DNA of 64,000 bases. It comes from Oxytricha trifallax (taxonomy: Eukaryota > Ciliophora > Spirotrichea > Sporadotrichida > Oxytrichidae). The stretch is taken from positions 1 through 64,000 of the forward strand of contig ARYC01000407.1 in assembly GCA_000711775.1 (NCBI GenBank). The letters run 5' to 3'. The notes under the pieces are model-generated. The model did not search any database. It saw nothing but the letters and a program-made list of their open reading frames with translations, and was not told the origin of the DNA. Both the position numbers and the translations under genes were made by a program. Shown in pieces: positions 23,657 through 36,402 of the stretch (the first letter of the stretch is position 1; the number at the start of each line of letters is the position of its first letter).

Positions 23657-24146
23657 AACATCCTGTGGTTCTCAAGTCTTATAAAATTCTTCTTAAGGCA
23701 GTTTGGAAATTTCTTAAAATCCTTCTTAAGAACTTAACAGAGTTGTCTTTTAAATAATCATGATTGATAGCGTATTTTTAGTAAATTTTATATTTATAAT
23801 AGAGTATATACAAATTTATATGATTAAAAGAGTTTCATAACGACTAGTTAGATGAAAAATTCGGGTAAAATATATATTTTCCCGCAATCACTCAGAATTC
23901 TTCATAAAAGTCTGATCACAAAAGCTATCATAATAGAAAGCAAATTGTATAATACAAATTAATCAATTTTAATTTATTCAAAATTGCTGCAGCTAATTAA
24001 ATTTTAATTCCACTTTTCTTATATAATTCTGATCACCTCATAATGAAATATTCAATATTATTAATATAAATATATAGCGCAGGTTATAGTAAATATTTTT
24101 ACAGGAATATTGGTAAAATTAATTAAATTAAAATCTTAAAATAAAA
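23657..24146. other. AT-rich spacer
   Basis: No supported feature lies between the homeodomain-like gene and the next start. It presumably holds the end of one somatic chromosome and the beginning of the next. Confidence 0.4.
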
Positions 24147-24754
24147 ATGGGACAAGCTATTGCATGTTGCAGTGGGGATTCAGATAGATTTGAATTTACA
24201 GCTAGTAAGTAAATACATAATGTAATTATTTATTATTCAAACTTATTAAGAAAATAATGGCTAACTTAAGGCTCTATTTTATGAAGGAATATATTCTAAT
24301 TTTATTGTTATAGCACCACTTATGAAATCAAGATATAATATTTTGAGTTTGGAAAATGACTTAAGACCTAAGTAATCAATTGAAGTTGCTTAAGTAAGTT
24401 ACCATCAAGTTTAGTATTAACTTAAATTACTATCATTTTTAAAACCGTTTTATCTGTATAAATTTCAAATAAAATGAGCTATTAGTAGTATTATTTTTGA
24501 ATGTTTATTTACACTATACTATTTTATAGTAATACCCAGTGAGAGGAGGCGGTGCAATATTTATATCTAGGGAATCGTTACCAAACGTTGACGACAAATA
24601 CATTATGAAATAGTAAAAAAGCATGAGTAGAGCTCATTAGAATAAAAGTGCAGGGAGCCCTACTAAAGACGGAGTGCCAGACGCTGGGGATTCATATCAA
24701 CCTAATTATTATGGGTATAATAGTGGGTCTATATCTAATGGCACAAGGGTTTGA
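24147..24754 (+). CDS. Small protein with N-myristoylation/palmitoylation-type start
   Basis: The start M-G-Q-A-I-A-C-C-S-G-D-S-D has Gly2 and a Cys pair, the pattern of a myristoylated and palmitoylated membrane-tethered protein. Later blocks: A-P-L-M-K-S-R-Y-N-I-L-S-L-E-N (about 24,314-24,400) and Y-P-V-R-G-G-G-A-I-F-I-S-R-E-S-L (24,535-24,754), the latter ending in a Ser/Asn/Tyr-rich tail (Y-Y-G-Y-N-S-G-S-I-S-N-G-T-R-V) before TGA. Gaps near 24,210-24,310 and 24,400-24,535 are IES-like. No catalytic domain is visible, so an adaptor-like role is only a guess. Confidence 0.55.
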
Positions 24755-25060
24755 TATGTATATTTTATATAATAATGTCATATACTTAATGAAATAATAA
24801 TTCTATATGAAGCTGCTCATATAATAAATTTGGAATTAGAATCAATTGCAAAACTTGAAGAATAAGAAACGTACAATTGATTTTAATAAATGCTTGGATA
24901 AAACTTATAATTAAAATTTTCCTAATTTATTTTCTATAAAATTCACATATCTCTCACTGGTATAATTATTATTCATTTATTTTTTATCTTGTATATGAAC
25001 TTATTATTGTAAATACACAAAAGAAATTATCATAATATAAATTTACAATTATTAAAAAAC

Positions 25061-25484
25061 ATGAATTAAGAAGATAAATTGAAGCATATTGAACAAATAG
25101 AGAAACATATGACTGCATTTTGCTTTGATCTGTGTTTCTAGAAGAAGAAGTATATCTTAGATTTTGAATGTGTATCTACATGCTCTAAAAAGCATAATGT
25201 AATATAAATCTATAATAAAACTATTAATATTATAAAAATCTATTATACAATGCTACAATAAGTACCTATTCGCATCGAAAGAAATCTACGAATCAGTAAT
25301 ATAAGAGGGCAGGAGGTGCAAATCTGAGTATATTCAGCACAGTGTAACTTTAACAGAAAAAGATAGATTTAAGGATCATGTGTTCCCTATAGGAGGGCAT
25401 CCAGCTATGCCTGGTCCACTCAATTTAAGAAGGAAATTCTACGAGAATTATGTATTTTCAGATCCAATGAAGAGTGGAAGATGA
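25061..25484 (+). CDS. Twin CX3C (small-Tim-like) protein with C-terminal extension
   Basis: The ATG opens M-N-Q-E-D-K-L-K-H-I-E-Q-I-E-K-H-M-T-A. The twin motif C-F-D-L-C and C-V-S-T-C follows, separated by 11 residues. This is the hallmark of the small Tim chaperones (Tim8/9/10/13) of the mitochondrial intermembrane space, where the cysteines form two disulphides. After an IES-like gap (25,200-25,265) the frame continues with R-R-C-K-S-E-Y-I-Q-H-S, then G-G-H-P-A-M-P-G-P-L-N-L, to TGA 25,482-25,484. The extension is longer than in standard small Tims, so another CX3C protein is possible. Confidence 0.6.
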
Positions 25485-25743
25485 ATCAAAAGTAAGAAAA
25501 ATAGAATTTTTATCATTAAGTTTGGGAATTAATGTGTGGTCCATAGAAATAATTATCACTGAAATATCATTTCACATCTGTAAATAATAACTTAATTTAA
25601 TTCAAAAGAAAAATGCATAGTTTACAATTTTATATGATAATGACATTACTTCTCTCAAAGTGATTGTATAATATCAAAAGGAGTTAGTGTAGTGAAATTA
25701 AAATTAATTTAAATTATATTATCTTTTTTTATATACTTTTTCA

Positions 25744-28718
25744 ATGGGTGCAGTGTGTTACAAACCCAAGCCAACAACTATAACTCAAGCCGACATCTTG
25801 CGAGCACTTACCGATAAACATCTAAAATCAAGCATAACTGAGCCTGATGGAGTGAAAACCCTCAAAACAGACGAATAGTACTCCAATAATCTTCTCACAT
25901 TTGGGACGATAACTTAAATGTTCAATTATGAAGGCACTACCCAAGAGACTTTATAGTAAATAAATGCTGTATATAAGGGATAAATTATTAATACATAAAA
26001 ATTTTTTACCATCCTATTTTTAAATAATTTTATATTAATTTGAATTATTCTTTATTTTATAAGGAATTTATCTTCAAATATAGATAAATCTTTGTTTATT
26101 TGTAATTTTTAAAATGAAATTTAAACCCTATTTAAATGCAAATAATAGTGGAAATAATAATTAATTTCAGAGACCACCATAAGGCAGAACAATTAAATAA
26201 CTTAAAAATGCTAATTTAAATCCCAATGCCGGCGGCCTAGGCCAACTAGAATTGAATATTTTGACTTATTTCGGCAATAAAGATGAAATATACGATACTC
26301 TAACACACTTATCAAGAAAATTTATTTTAATTTTTTATTATATAAAATTTTATTATCAATCAATAGGAAAAGGTAAAAATATTCTTTATGATATTGCTTA
26401 TTTTGTAAAAATGAACTAAAATAATTTTTAATTATTTAACTAATATTTAAACTGAAAGAAAATCCTTATACTTCATGAAAAGAAATTATAATAAAATCGA
26501 AAGCCATCCCAAATTGAGGAATGCAAATGAGAAAATAAAATTTACTTAGTCTAAGTAAATTGAAGAACATACATCAGGCGTTAATCAATTAATCAAGCTT
26601 AGCAATAAAGAAGTGGTTCTATTTAAATTTTAACATAAAAAACTATGTAATTATCAAAATGCTTAAACCATCTTTAAATTTTAATGTAAAAATAAATTGG
26701 TAACTGCAAGCGATGATTGTTTTATGAAATTTTGGAATTCCAGTAATATGAAATGCGAGACATCAATCCCAACTGAGACATTTTTGCATTTATTTTTTAT
26801 AACTATTGAATCTTAATATATTTCTGAGACTATAACATGCATAGCTTTGACTGGTTAACAACAAACCCCTTAAAAACCCAAGGATATAATAGTAGCAGGG
26901 TGTCACTCTGGCAACCTCCTTATTGTAAGTGTATCTCAAAGAGCGAAAAAAGAACAAATAAACAACGCACACTACAACTTGATAAGAGTTATAGTATCTC
27001 TGGAAGCCCTGAAAAATAAGTATTTTGTCTCTGCAGATGTGTGCGGAATCGTTAAGGTATGGAGTTCATAATTCAAACCCCAATAAATCATGGAGATTCA
27101 ACTTGATGGTGCGATTTCTTATAATAGCATGATTGAAATAGAAGACATGCTACCAAAACGCAGTACGTATGAGGATACTGCTATAATTGCCTGTGCTCTT
27201 AAAAATTAGAGAATTAACTTGATTCTACTTATGCCCAATACCGGTACTTATCAACTTATTAAGACTTTGAAGACACAACAAAAGCTTTAGTTTTTAATTT
27301 TTATATGAAGCTTACTGCTCATTGAGTACTTAGATTGATAGTGTATTTTCTTCCCTTTAATAGTTGAATTTTGATGAAATATTTTTTTTTATATATTAAT
27401 AAGCCAACTTGTCTTATCTAACTGACCCCAAAACACATCGCAATCGCAGTCGGCCAACTAAAAGAAAGTTCCACTATAGAAATTCATGATGTAAATAAAA
27501 ACAAAATGACTTGCCAGCTGAGATTCCACAAGGACATGATTGACTCTATGTTGAAATTAGAATTTCCCAGTGAGAAGCTAAAAAGCAAAAATTAGTATGT
27601 TACTTGGTTCTTGAGTGCAAGTCGAGATCGATAGATTGTGCTTTGGAAGATCATTGATGGGTCGTAAAATTTTCATAACTAATTAAATATGAAACTCATT
27701 ATAATCTTTATCAAATTGTAGAAAACATTATAAAGAATATTTTTATAATGTTTTAGTGATTAATTTTAAATGGGAAGGTAATGAGAAGAAATATTTCAAA
27801 AAATAGCAACAATCCATCCTCCAGCTAAACCCCTGCAGTCACTACTCAAGTTGGCATTAGTAAAAATAATGTTCTTGGTGCTTCAGGACTTAACAATAAA
27901 GGTAGTAACACCGGAAAGAATTCAATATTTATATAATTATTATACTGTAAATCACCTCAAAATTTATAAAATCGAATAGAATTCCATGCAGAGAAATAGC
28001 TTGAATAACAACAAAAATTCAGGATAAAAACGACTAAGTAATAATAGCAACGTTAATAAAGTACAGAAAAGGAGGTAGAGAAATGGAAGCTAAGATGACT
28101 TTGAAGATGATGATTATTGCTTAATTTAATTAAAAATATATATTATTCATCTGTTGTTTAAGATTTTATTCTATTATTAATATCAGAAAAGCTTAGATGA
28201 TGACAGTGATGTAGAAATGCAATAGTAATAAGATGATATGGATAACAACAGATTTTAATATGAGGAGTCTAAGCAAGAGTTATATTAACTAAATTTTGAT
28301 TATATCATTTATTTTTTAATTTCGACTTTATAGCCAAACAATTTTAGCATGATTATTATGATTATATATTTCAAGATGACAGATCAAATAAAAACATGAT
28401 GTCTGAGTAGTCTAATGCTCTAAATTAATTCCGTTCAGACAACGATGCCACTCAGTCGCCCTCTTTTCTTTAAAAACTCAAATTCCAGCAAACTTGCTAT
28501 AAATTATAAACTATAATTAAAAATTAATTAGTTTCAGACTTTTAATAAAAATTTAATAAACTTAGCAAATGTCTCAGGCATCTTTCCAAGATCATTATTT
28601 CTCCTTTGACTCAGGGCACAAAGACTTTATCAGATCGATGGCTTAAATAAACAATGGGAATGTCTTGGTAACTGCTTCAGAAGATAAATTAATAAAAGTA
28701 TTTAGCATTCATTTTTGA
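25744..28718 (+). CDS. WD40-repeat protein, about ten or more coding blocks
   Basis: The start M-G-A-V-C-Y-K-P-K-P has Gly2 and Cys5, possibly lipidated. Blocks: 25,744-25,975, 26,168-26,330, 26,450-26,640, 26,690-26,785, 26,825-27,290, 27,430-27,665, 27,770-27,935, 27,970-28,125, 28,185-28,290, 28,340-28,505 and 28,570-28,718. WD repeats are visible as L-V-T-A-S-D-D-C-F-M-K-F-W-N, D-I-I-V-A-G-C-H-S-G-N-L, F-V-S-A-D-V-C-G-I-V-K-V-W, F-L-S-A-S-R-D-R-Q-I-V-L-W-K and, last, V-L-V-T-A-S-E-D-K-L-I-K-V-F. The N-terminal part (I-Y-D-T-L-T-H-L-S-R-K) resembles the lead-in of ciliate WD40 proteins. An Asn/Gln/Asp-rich insert separates the last repeats. It is probably a beta-propeller scaffold; the partner is unknown. 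Confidence 0.8.
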
Positions 28719-29190
28719 GGAATATCCCTATAGTAAAATTGTAACTTATTAGAGGTCTGATCCTCATAACAAAAGTTAAGTTATTTTTTTGTTTTTATTT
28801 ATTAACAATTTATAAATATCGCAATTAATTCAAAAAGCTCATTATATAAAATAATCTCAATATAATAATTTTTTGTTGTTGAAGAAGAGAGTGTTAGAAG
28901 AAATGTTTAATAGCAATTCAAAAATAAATAATCTGTTTAACATCCGAATTTTATATTAAAGTATACTGCAATAATATGTTTTGGGGTTTAAAGGTTCTAT
29001 CTAATAATTCAGTAAAGAAAATTAAAAAAAAATAGCAAATTAATATCGCTTCATTTAGAAAACAATTATACTTATTTTTATTCCCAATTTCTTAGAGAGT
29101 TTTATTCATTAAAAAATAAAAATATTAAATACTACTACAACTATTTCGAACTATAAATGATTTGAATAAGTCCATGAAATGTTTGTAAAT

Positions 29191-29230
<40 letters not shown>

Positions 29231-29398
29231 TTTACCAATATATATAAAATTGGGGAAATATATTTTATTGTCTTAAAACTTATAATGAAAAACTGAAGAA
29301 TATATAAATAAAAACTAATCGTCTAAACTGTACAATAAAGCAATATACTTTCTTCAAACAATATTAATCATTTCTTTTTCTATTATTGAAGAATAAAT
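28719..29398. other. AT-rich spacer with AT microsatellite
   Basis: This spacer separates two convergent genes. A run of about 17 AT dinucleotides lies at roughly 29,195-29,229. Nothing else is supported here. Confidence 0.6.
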
Positions 29399-32300
29399 TC
29401 ATTTTTAATTTAAATCTAATTTTATATAATAAATGCATGATTATTTTACATTTATTATTAAAATTAAGTTTTGTTGTAGTTAATTTTCATAATAAATGTA
29501 ATATATTTTATTATCACAATATTATGTGATTTTATGCTAGCTGGATTTTTCTTGGGCACTTTACTATTTATTTGTGCTTTGACTGCTACTAGACCCAGCC
29601 GTGAGGTGAGCGTTATGAGATTAGCTTTTATTATTATTTGTTCGTTTTTGGTAAAATGTCACTGTTCTACTAATTATTATAATTCTTAATGTACTTATAT
29701 ATTAATGGGTGAATAATAAAAACACATAAAAGAAATCACTGTTATCTTATTTATTGAATTCTCGTTGTTTATTAAGTTAGGTTCATGCTGATTCACTGGT
29801 GGTATATTTGCTTCGCTTGCGATGCCAGAAGTTTGACTATTCGTATCTGCTATCTATTTCTAATCCTCGTCTCCAGCTCTCATGATCTCGTACTAAAAAA
29901 ACGAATTAGATTCTTGAATTTTTGACTTACCTTTCCAATAATCTTTACAGCTTTTTGCTTGTCTTTGTCTTGTATACTTTACACTGGCTGCTGCGAGCTG
30001 ATAACTGAGTTATGATTGCTTTAGCTGATGTTTTTATTAATCATGCTAATGTTGTGTGGTTTGCTTAGTTCCTCCTCATTTATGATCTTTTCCTTATTGA
30101 TAAGTAATTGAAAAGAGGCACTGCTGTCTATCACTCCTTACTGCATAATTGAGCTTGTGCTTTCATCTCCTCTTGGAACTCCCCCTTCATTTTTTGGAGT
30201 GCTGATTAAACTATCCACATCTGCCAGTCCCACTCCTCCTACTTTAACAGTCTAAAAGTTGAAATGCTTTGTAAGACTCTTTTTTGGCTTTTCTTTGATT
30301 GGACGAACAGGGGACTCTTCATAGATTAAACCCTTTACCCCATCTTGCTAATCTTCTCGACGACGAACCATAATACTTGGTACTTAGAGATTATTTGAGG
30401 ATTCTTATTTATGATGGTTTGATTAGTGCTGAATGCTTCTATTTAGGACTTATAAAGAAGTTGTACTATCTTTCGATTGCAGTAGGCCCTCTTAAATCCA
30501 TTTATGTTGCAGAGCCTAGCTCGCTGACACTCTTAATTCTGGATCCAATTCTAAGCATAATAAAAGTTAATATTTTGTACTAAAACATTTCTTCATGAAA
30601 TCTATAAACTATTCATCTTGACAAGGAACAGCGTCTTCCAGTTTTCGACTTTCTGGTATTCTCAATATTCCCATTTCCTCATCTTCAATTAAGAAGGGAG
30701 AGTAGTCGACATCAAAGTAATGCTCTTTCTTTCTACTTTAATCTATAACTTTCTCAGTTGGAATACCGCATATCTCCATAATAAGCTCAAGCTGCTCTTG
30801 CTCATTATTTCCAGGGAAAAGTGGCTCACCGGTATATAGTTCTGCTAAAATACAACCAAAAGACCAAATATCTACTTTTTCAGAGTAAGGGATTCTTAAA
30901 ATGACTTCAGGTGCTCTATAGAATCTGCTTTAAACGTATGTATAAACTTATTCAGTCCTGAAGCATCCAGATCCATAATCTACCAATTTAAGCATTTAAC
31001 ACTCTTCATCTCTTAAGAGAATATTTTCTGGCTTCAAGTCACAATGAATGATCTAATGATTTTCCAAGAAAATTAAAGCCTAAAGTATCTATATTGCATA
31101 ATCCTTGATTTTTGCAACTTCAAAACCAATAAACCCATTTTCTTTTAAGTGTTCAAATAAATCTGAATGTAGAAGTTCAAAGACAAAGCAATGATGGTCT
31201 CTAAAGTAAAATTCATCAATTAGTCTAACAACATTGTGAGAGTCTTTAGGATCATTTTACATCAAGAAATTCAAAAGTTTACTCTCGCTACTAGCAAATT
31301 TATTAATATTTAACCTAAATGAAATTTATGATCGATCTCAGTATTTCTAGTTATCTTAATAGCAACCTTTTATTTTAGTTTATGGTCAAAGCAGCACACA
31401 ACTTGTGCAAAGGAGCCCTTTCCTAATATCTTCAAAATTTCATAGCGATAATGTAAATGATCACTCAACACTACATTATAATAACCTTCTTCGTCGTCTA
31501 GTGATTTCAGCATTTCCTCTTCAGTCTACAGCATACGACTTGTCTCCAAATCTTCGTTCGTTCTTTCTGTAATCAATATTCCAGGAAAGTAGATTTTAAC
31601 TTCTTTTAGATCTTTGATTTCCTTTTTCTCATATTCAAAGAGAATCGATTCGTAATCTTTCATGAATTTATCCTTCTCTGATTCTTCTTTTGGCTTCTCC
31701 ATGCTATAATATTAAATAAGGCAATACTTGATTAAAGAGCTTTAAAACCAAACTGCTTATATCATCAAGGTTGAGATGAATCTTTTTCTGACTGCCAATT
31801 TTGCTAAAGTTTCTCTATTTTTCTTTCTCTTAGACATCTAGACTTTTCTATGAAGCTGCCACTTGTAACAATGCCTAACTTCTATGACTTCTAAGATTGG
31901 ATTACTCTTCACTGACTGCCAACATGTTATCATCTTAAGCTTGATCGAAGATCCCTGTCCCGTTTAAGTCTGACAGTTTTAAAGGCTTATCATTGTCATT
32001 CTTTAGTAATTAGGAATCAACTATACTTATGCTGATATTGTTCTGGCTGTTGAATGAGAAATTATCCTCATCCATAAAACTTTCTATTTCTAAAAGCTAA
32101 AATTAATTCATAAATTTATAAGATCCACAACTTTACCTTAAAGTTTTGATTATTTCCTGGATTCATTATCATTAGCAGTATTCTTATTCTAGACAATCGA
32201 CGATCTCTAGTTAGATTATGAAGTTTTAACTTTCGATGAAACGATCACATTTTTAATCTCAAATACACTATTTTAAGATAAATCTTCTTAGGGATCCATG

Positions 32301-33961
32301 GAATTTATTCTCTCTGAAATTTGTTTTTTCTTATCAAAGGGAACACTTGATTTTATTACAGTTGAGTTTTTTGTGTTATTTTTATTCGCAATCTTTTAAG
32401 TATTAGATTTTTGACTCTAGAAAATGGGTTCTAAGAGCTTTGCTGTGTCGTTTTTATTTGTTTTGGCATTTTGAGTAGAACCAGTAATCAATTAAAAGAA
32501 AAACCTTAATTACAAAATCAAGCTGTGTCTTGGTTATCCCAATATTTGACTTCCTTTAATAGTTTTTGGGGATTTCCCAGAAAGTTATTGCGAACTATTT
32601 TGATTTTTATTCAGTGAAGGGCTTTGTGAAATGACACTAGAAGGATTGTGTTTCTTCGTCTAGCTTACAGAAGTATTTTTCCTTGAATTATTTTTATTGC
32701 TACTCATGGCATTGATAGATGAACTAAGCAATGCTTTTGCATTTTAAGTAGCAGTATTATTTGATTATTCTATCTGATTAGTCCCCATCACACTATAAAT
32801 TTAGATTCCACTTTCTGTGAGATTGTCCTCTGGTTTCACAGATAAAACTGAAAGATCAATTTATAGGCAAGAGAGAGTGTTATTATTTCCTGTAGCAGGC
32901 TTCTAATTTGAAATGGATATGTTGTTATCTTTGAGATTGATAGTTAAAGGTTGCTTGTTATTGTTATTGGTCGTTGATATGGTAGAAGCTTGCAAGTTAT
33001 TTATACTGCTTGCAGCAGAGTGCTTATTTAATTTTGAACTGTTCTAACGAGGTTAGGTTAGGCTTTACTTCAGGGTTTCGCTTTGAGTATATTTGAAGCA
33101 TCGATTTTAATGAAAAATTTCAAAGAAAAAATTAAACTAAATAGAGTATTAGGACGAGTGATTTTCTGATGATTATCAGTCGAAGTAGTTGGCTATGGCA
33201 TGGGAGAATTCGAGTTAGATATAAAAACTGAGGGTACTTAGCTACTCGATCCCTTTAATCCATTTTCGTTTTTCTTCGTTAACTATGGTGACTTAAATAA
33301 TGGATGTTTATTAAACTCAGATCCTGGCTTAGGAGAGTATTAATCCTTAGGCTGTATAATCACTGATTTCTTGTGAGACTATTTCGATCCAACCCCATAA
33401 TTATTATTGCTTGAAGTAATCGAGATATCACCTACTTAACTGCTCATAGGCAAGTTACTATTTATTGTTATTTGGCCTAATTGCTTCTTTGCGTTTTAAG
33501 ATTTACTAAAATTAGACATTTAGCTGAAGTTTTTCTGTAGAAGTAAGCCATTGTTTTTAACTACACTTGTAGCTCGAGGATAGGCTATAGAATGGGTTAA
33601 AAATATTAATTTTATACTTACATTTGTCTCCAGTAAGAACGGAATGGCGATTTACAGTACAATTCTAAATAACTTTTTGTTAAGTTATAAATACCCCCCC
33701 TTTCAAATATAAAAAATCTTAGTCTGGCAAGTTTATAAACATTTTTAAATTGAATATCAAATATAATAATTATCAAGTACTTGTCTTGCTTCCTCCAATT
33801 GTTATTTAATTGATAACTGGCTTGGTAACTTAACTTTAGCTGAGAACTTTGGAAAAATCAGATAAAGTTTAGCTGGTGTTTGGTTTTTCCACAATTTTAT
33901 CAAGAGGCTTGCTCCCTTGACCAGACCTCTAAGGACTTCGCATACTTCTATTTTGATTCAT
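29399..33961 (-). CDS. DYRK-family protein kinase with long disordered ends
   Basis: Read on the minus strand, the start block (33,961-33,780) opens [15 protein letters not shown] long Ser/Asn/Gln-rich region follows in many blocks (33,600-31,740). The kinase domain starts near 31,500 with the DYRK lead [15 protein letters not shown] and the loop L-G-K-G-S-F-A-Q-V. Then come [20 protein letters not shown] (about 31,040) and the activation loop [14 protein letters not shown] (about 30,930), whose second Tyr is the autophosphorylated residue in DYRKs. [16 protein letters not shown] is followed by the C-lobe end L-R-V-S-A-S-Q-A-L-Q-H-K-W (about 30,500). A Ser/Gln tail runs to about 29,530; the TGA at 29,399-29,401 is the best stop candidate. 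Gaps include 31,250-31,320 and 32,095-32,140. Confidence 0.85.
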
Positions 33962-34345
33962 AACTGGGGTAGACGAATCTTAATCGTTTGTAAAAAATTT
34001 GAGTTTTAATTAGAATTTGTATTTAAAACTTTCAAAATCTCATAAATATTCAATTTGTGTTGTTTAACGATATCACATGATTTACTAATGGAGATGCCAA
34101 ATTGTTTTAATTTCTTGAAGTTTATTGCGATGAATTTTAAATACTGGTATTTCTTGTATTTTGCACAGTATAATAATCGTTGCCATTCACTGTGTTTTTA
34201 TTGGAGTCTCTTTTTATTCTTGAATTCTATGTTGCTGAGCTGCTTAAATTTTGTGATTTCTATAGATATATTGAGCTGCTTCCGATTCCATTATTTTTTT
34301 AAGTCATTATATAAGGAATACCAGAATAATGATTCTTTTATTAGG
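33962..34345 (-). CDS. Possible coding frame, unknown protein, upstream of DYRK gene
   Basis: On the minus strand about 125 codons are free of TGA, with Lys-rich, helical sequence (H-S-E-W-Q-R-L-L-Y-C-A-K-Y-K-K-Y-Q-Y; F-K-K-L-K-Q-F-G-I-S-I). It overlaps the upstream part of the DYRK start block in another frame. The plus strand is also open here for 124 codons under the standard code, which is unusual in such AT-rich DNA. No family is recognised and neither strand has a convincing start context; it may be a block of a scrambled or decayed gene. Confidence 0.3.
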
Positions 34346-35353
34346 AAATTTTCGATTCATATTGTCTTTTTTCCCACTCATATAAAATTAAATGTTTTAT
34401 TAGAATTATGCTATTTTTCTGATAAATGACTAACTCCCGCAGCTTTAGATATACTGTTTATCCCTCCACCTGGGAGTAGACTAGATCTAGCGCCTATCCC
34501 CAAGCTTTTAGTTAAATTTATTTCTTGTTTACCAGAAACTATTCAATAATTATCATATAGAATTTTAACCCCCCCCCATAAAATAGCTCTTTCTACCTAG
34601 TTTTTTATTTATAGAGTGTTATTTTTTAAATATTGCATAAGAAACTATAAGCGGTTTAAATTGAAGTGAATGTATTACTGGATATTGTATGTGATGTGAT
34701 TTTCTTATGCTGCTGTTTAGATAGTGAAGCACCACTGCTGCCAAGCATCATTTAACCTGAACTGCTCATTTTATTATTCATCAATTAATAAATTATTAGA
34801 AATATATTGATAGTTCAATTAAATTAGGAATTTTTATGAATATGATCTGGTAATAATAATTTTTTGAAAAAATATAATTTAAAATAATCTCTAATTAATT
34901 GTATATTATTATCTTTGTGCTAAAAACGACAATTATAGGTAATTTATTATAACAAAAACTTAGAAAATTATTTCTCATTTGTTTTTTTAATTATGATAGC
35001 TTATATTTGCATTTGCTTTCCAAAAATTTATACTTAAAAATGATAATTTATTCTTAGAAATTTTCATTAAAATATTAATATTTAAATTTATTACTAAAAA
35101 TTATCGAAATTAAATAGAAATGCTTTATTCTATAAGATAATTATATGAAAATCTGTATCATACTATTGATAGCAAACATTGTGTATGAATATTTATGTGA
35201 AATGAGTGAGATATTAATTATTATTTGTTTTAATTACTAAATAGGTAAGTTTGTGCTGCTCATAATAAAATATGGCGATTTCGCCTCCCTTCATCAATCT
35301 TTGACTTTATCTTCGTGGTATCTTATTCATTGTGGTGTAGACAGCTCGTAAAA
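34346..35353. other. Intergenic stretch
   Basis: AT-rich, with one GC-richer patch near 34,430-34,510 and a run of nine C at about 34,569. I see no gene. The last part precedes the uS8 start and would hold its upstream region; no motif is identifiable. Confidence 0.4.
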
Positions 35354-35986
35354 ATGGTCAGAATGAGTGTTATTGCTGATAGCTTAAAGTCAATTATTAA
35401 CGCAGAAAAAGCAGGAAAGAGACAAGTAAGCTAATGACAATCAACTAAATATATGATAATTATATAGTAATTTGTGTAGTAATTGTATAGATCTGGTAAT
35501 TACTTTAAATTATTTGCTGAATGATGTGTTCTTTCCTCACCTTTTTCTAATATAGGTCCTCCTCAGACCCACTTCCAAGGTTCTCGTTAAGTTCCTCAGA
35601 GTTATGTAAAAGCACGGTAAGCTATCCCCTCTTTCCCTTAATCTCAATAATTTAGTACAAAAAATTAAGAAAAGTTTTACAAGATACGGACTTATAGGCT
35701 AATTATTTATTAATCTCGTTGTATAGGTTACATCGGTGAATTCGAGATCGTTGACGACAAGAGAAACGGAAAGATCATCGTTGAGTTGAACGGAAGATTG
35801 AACAAGTGCGGAGTCATCTCCCCCAGATACGACCTCAAACTCAAGAACTTCGAGAAGTTCATCTACAACATCCTCCCCTCCAGACAGTTCGGATACGTCA
35901 TTCTCACCACTACCTACGGTATCATGGACCACGAAGAAGCCAAGAGAAAGCACATCGGTGGCAAGGTCCTCGGCTACTTCTACTGA
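35354..35986 (+). CDS. RPS15A: 40S ribosomal protein uS8 (RPS15A), three exons
   Basis: Exon 1 (35,354-35,425) reads [20 protein letters not shown]. Exon 2 (35,556-35,616) continues [20 protein letters not shown], and exon 3 (35,727-35,986) carries [29 protein letters not shown] and [11 protein letters not shown], ending G-K-V-L-G-Y-F-Y before TGA. The total of 130 codons equals the family length. Both gaps run GTAAGC...ATAG, so they are read as spliceosomal introns (130 and 110 bp). Codon use is GC-richer than the neighbours, typical of a highly expressed gene. The TAA at 35,607-35,609 stands for Gln, as in yeast uS8. Confidence 0.97.
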
Positions 35987-36402
35987 GAAAGCACAACAAC
36001 GAGCAAGTAGTTCGCAGCTGCTTAGCAAAAGGTTCCAACTTATTTCCTTAAAAAGATTATATACAATACACTCTCCCACTCCTAATATATATATCTTATT
36101 TTATCAAATTTACCACTAATCAACTTTAATAAACACTAGACTTAATAAATAGCAATACATAAAAACACACAAAGTATAAATATACATTTAGATATGTACA
36201 ATATATTCCCTTCTCTTCATATTTGTTTTATTTATTATTTCCGTGATTTTTATAAGAAATTAAGGAACTATAATAAAATATTGACCATTTTATTAAAGAT
36301 CACTTTAATTGTCATTGAAATGATTAGTTATGAAATAAAAATGAATTCAAAATAAATCTACTTATAAATTTGATTTTCTTAACTTTAAGCTCAGATACAA
36401 CT
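35987..36402. other. AT-rich spacer between convergent genes
   Basis: No supported feature; this presumably holds the 3' ends of uS8 and of the minus-strand gene that ends at 36,403. Confidence 0.4.

Noticed and set aside
29535-29640. Small plus-strand protein [12 protein letters not shown]
   Set aside because: The minus strand reads as the Ser/Gln-rich tail block of the DYRK gene, which fits the neighbouring blocks better.
34055-34429. 124-codon plus-strand frame starting M-C-C-L-T-I-S
   Set aside because: Its composition (Phe/Leu/Cys-rich, no motif) looks like the complement of a Lys-rich frame; the minus strand reads more like protein.
34568-34577. Run of C (and a similar one near 33,693) as a telomere or chromosome end
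   Set aside because: No C4A4 periodicity; isolated homopolymers only.
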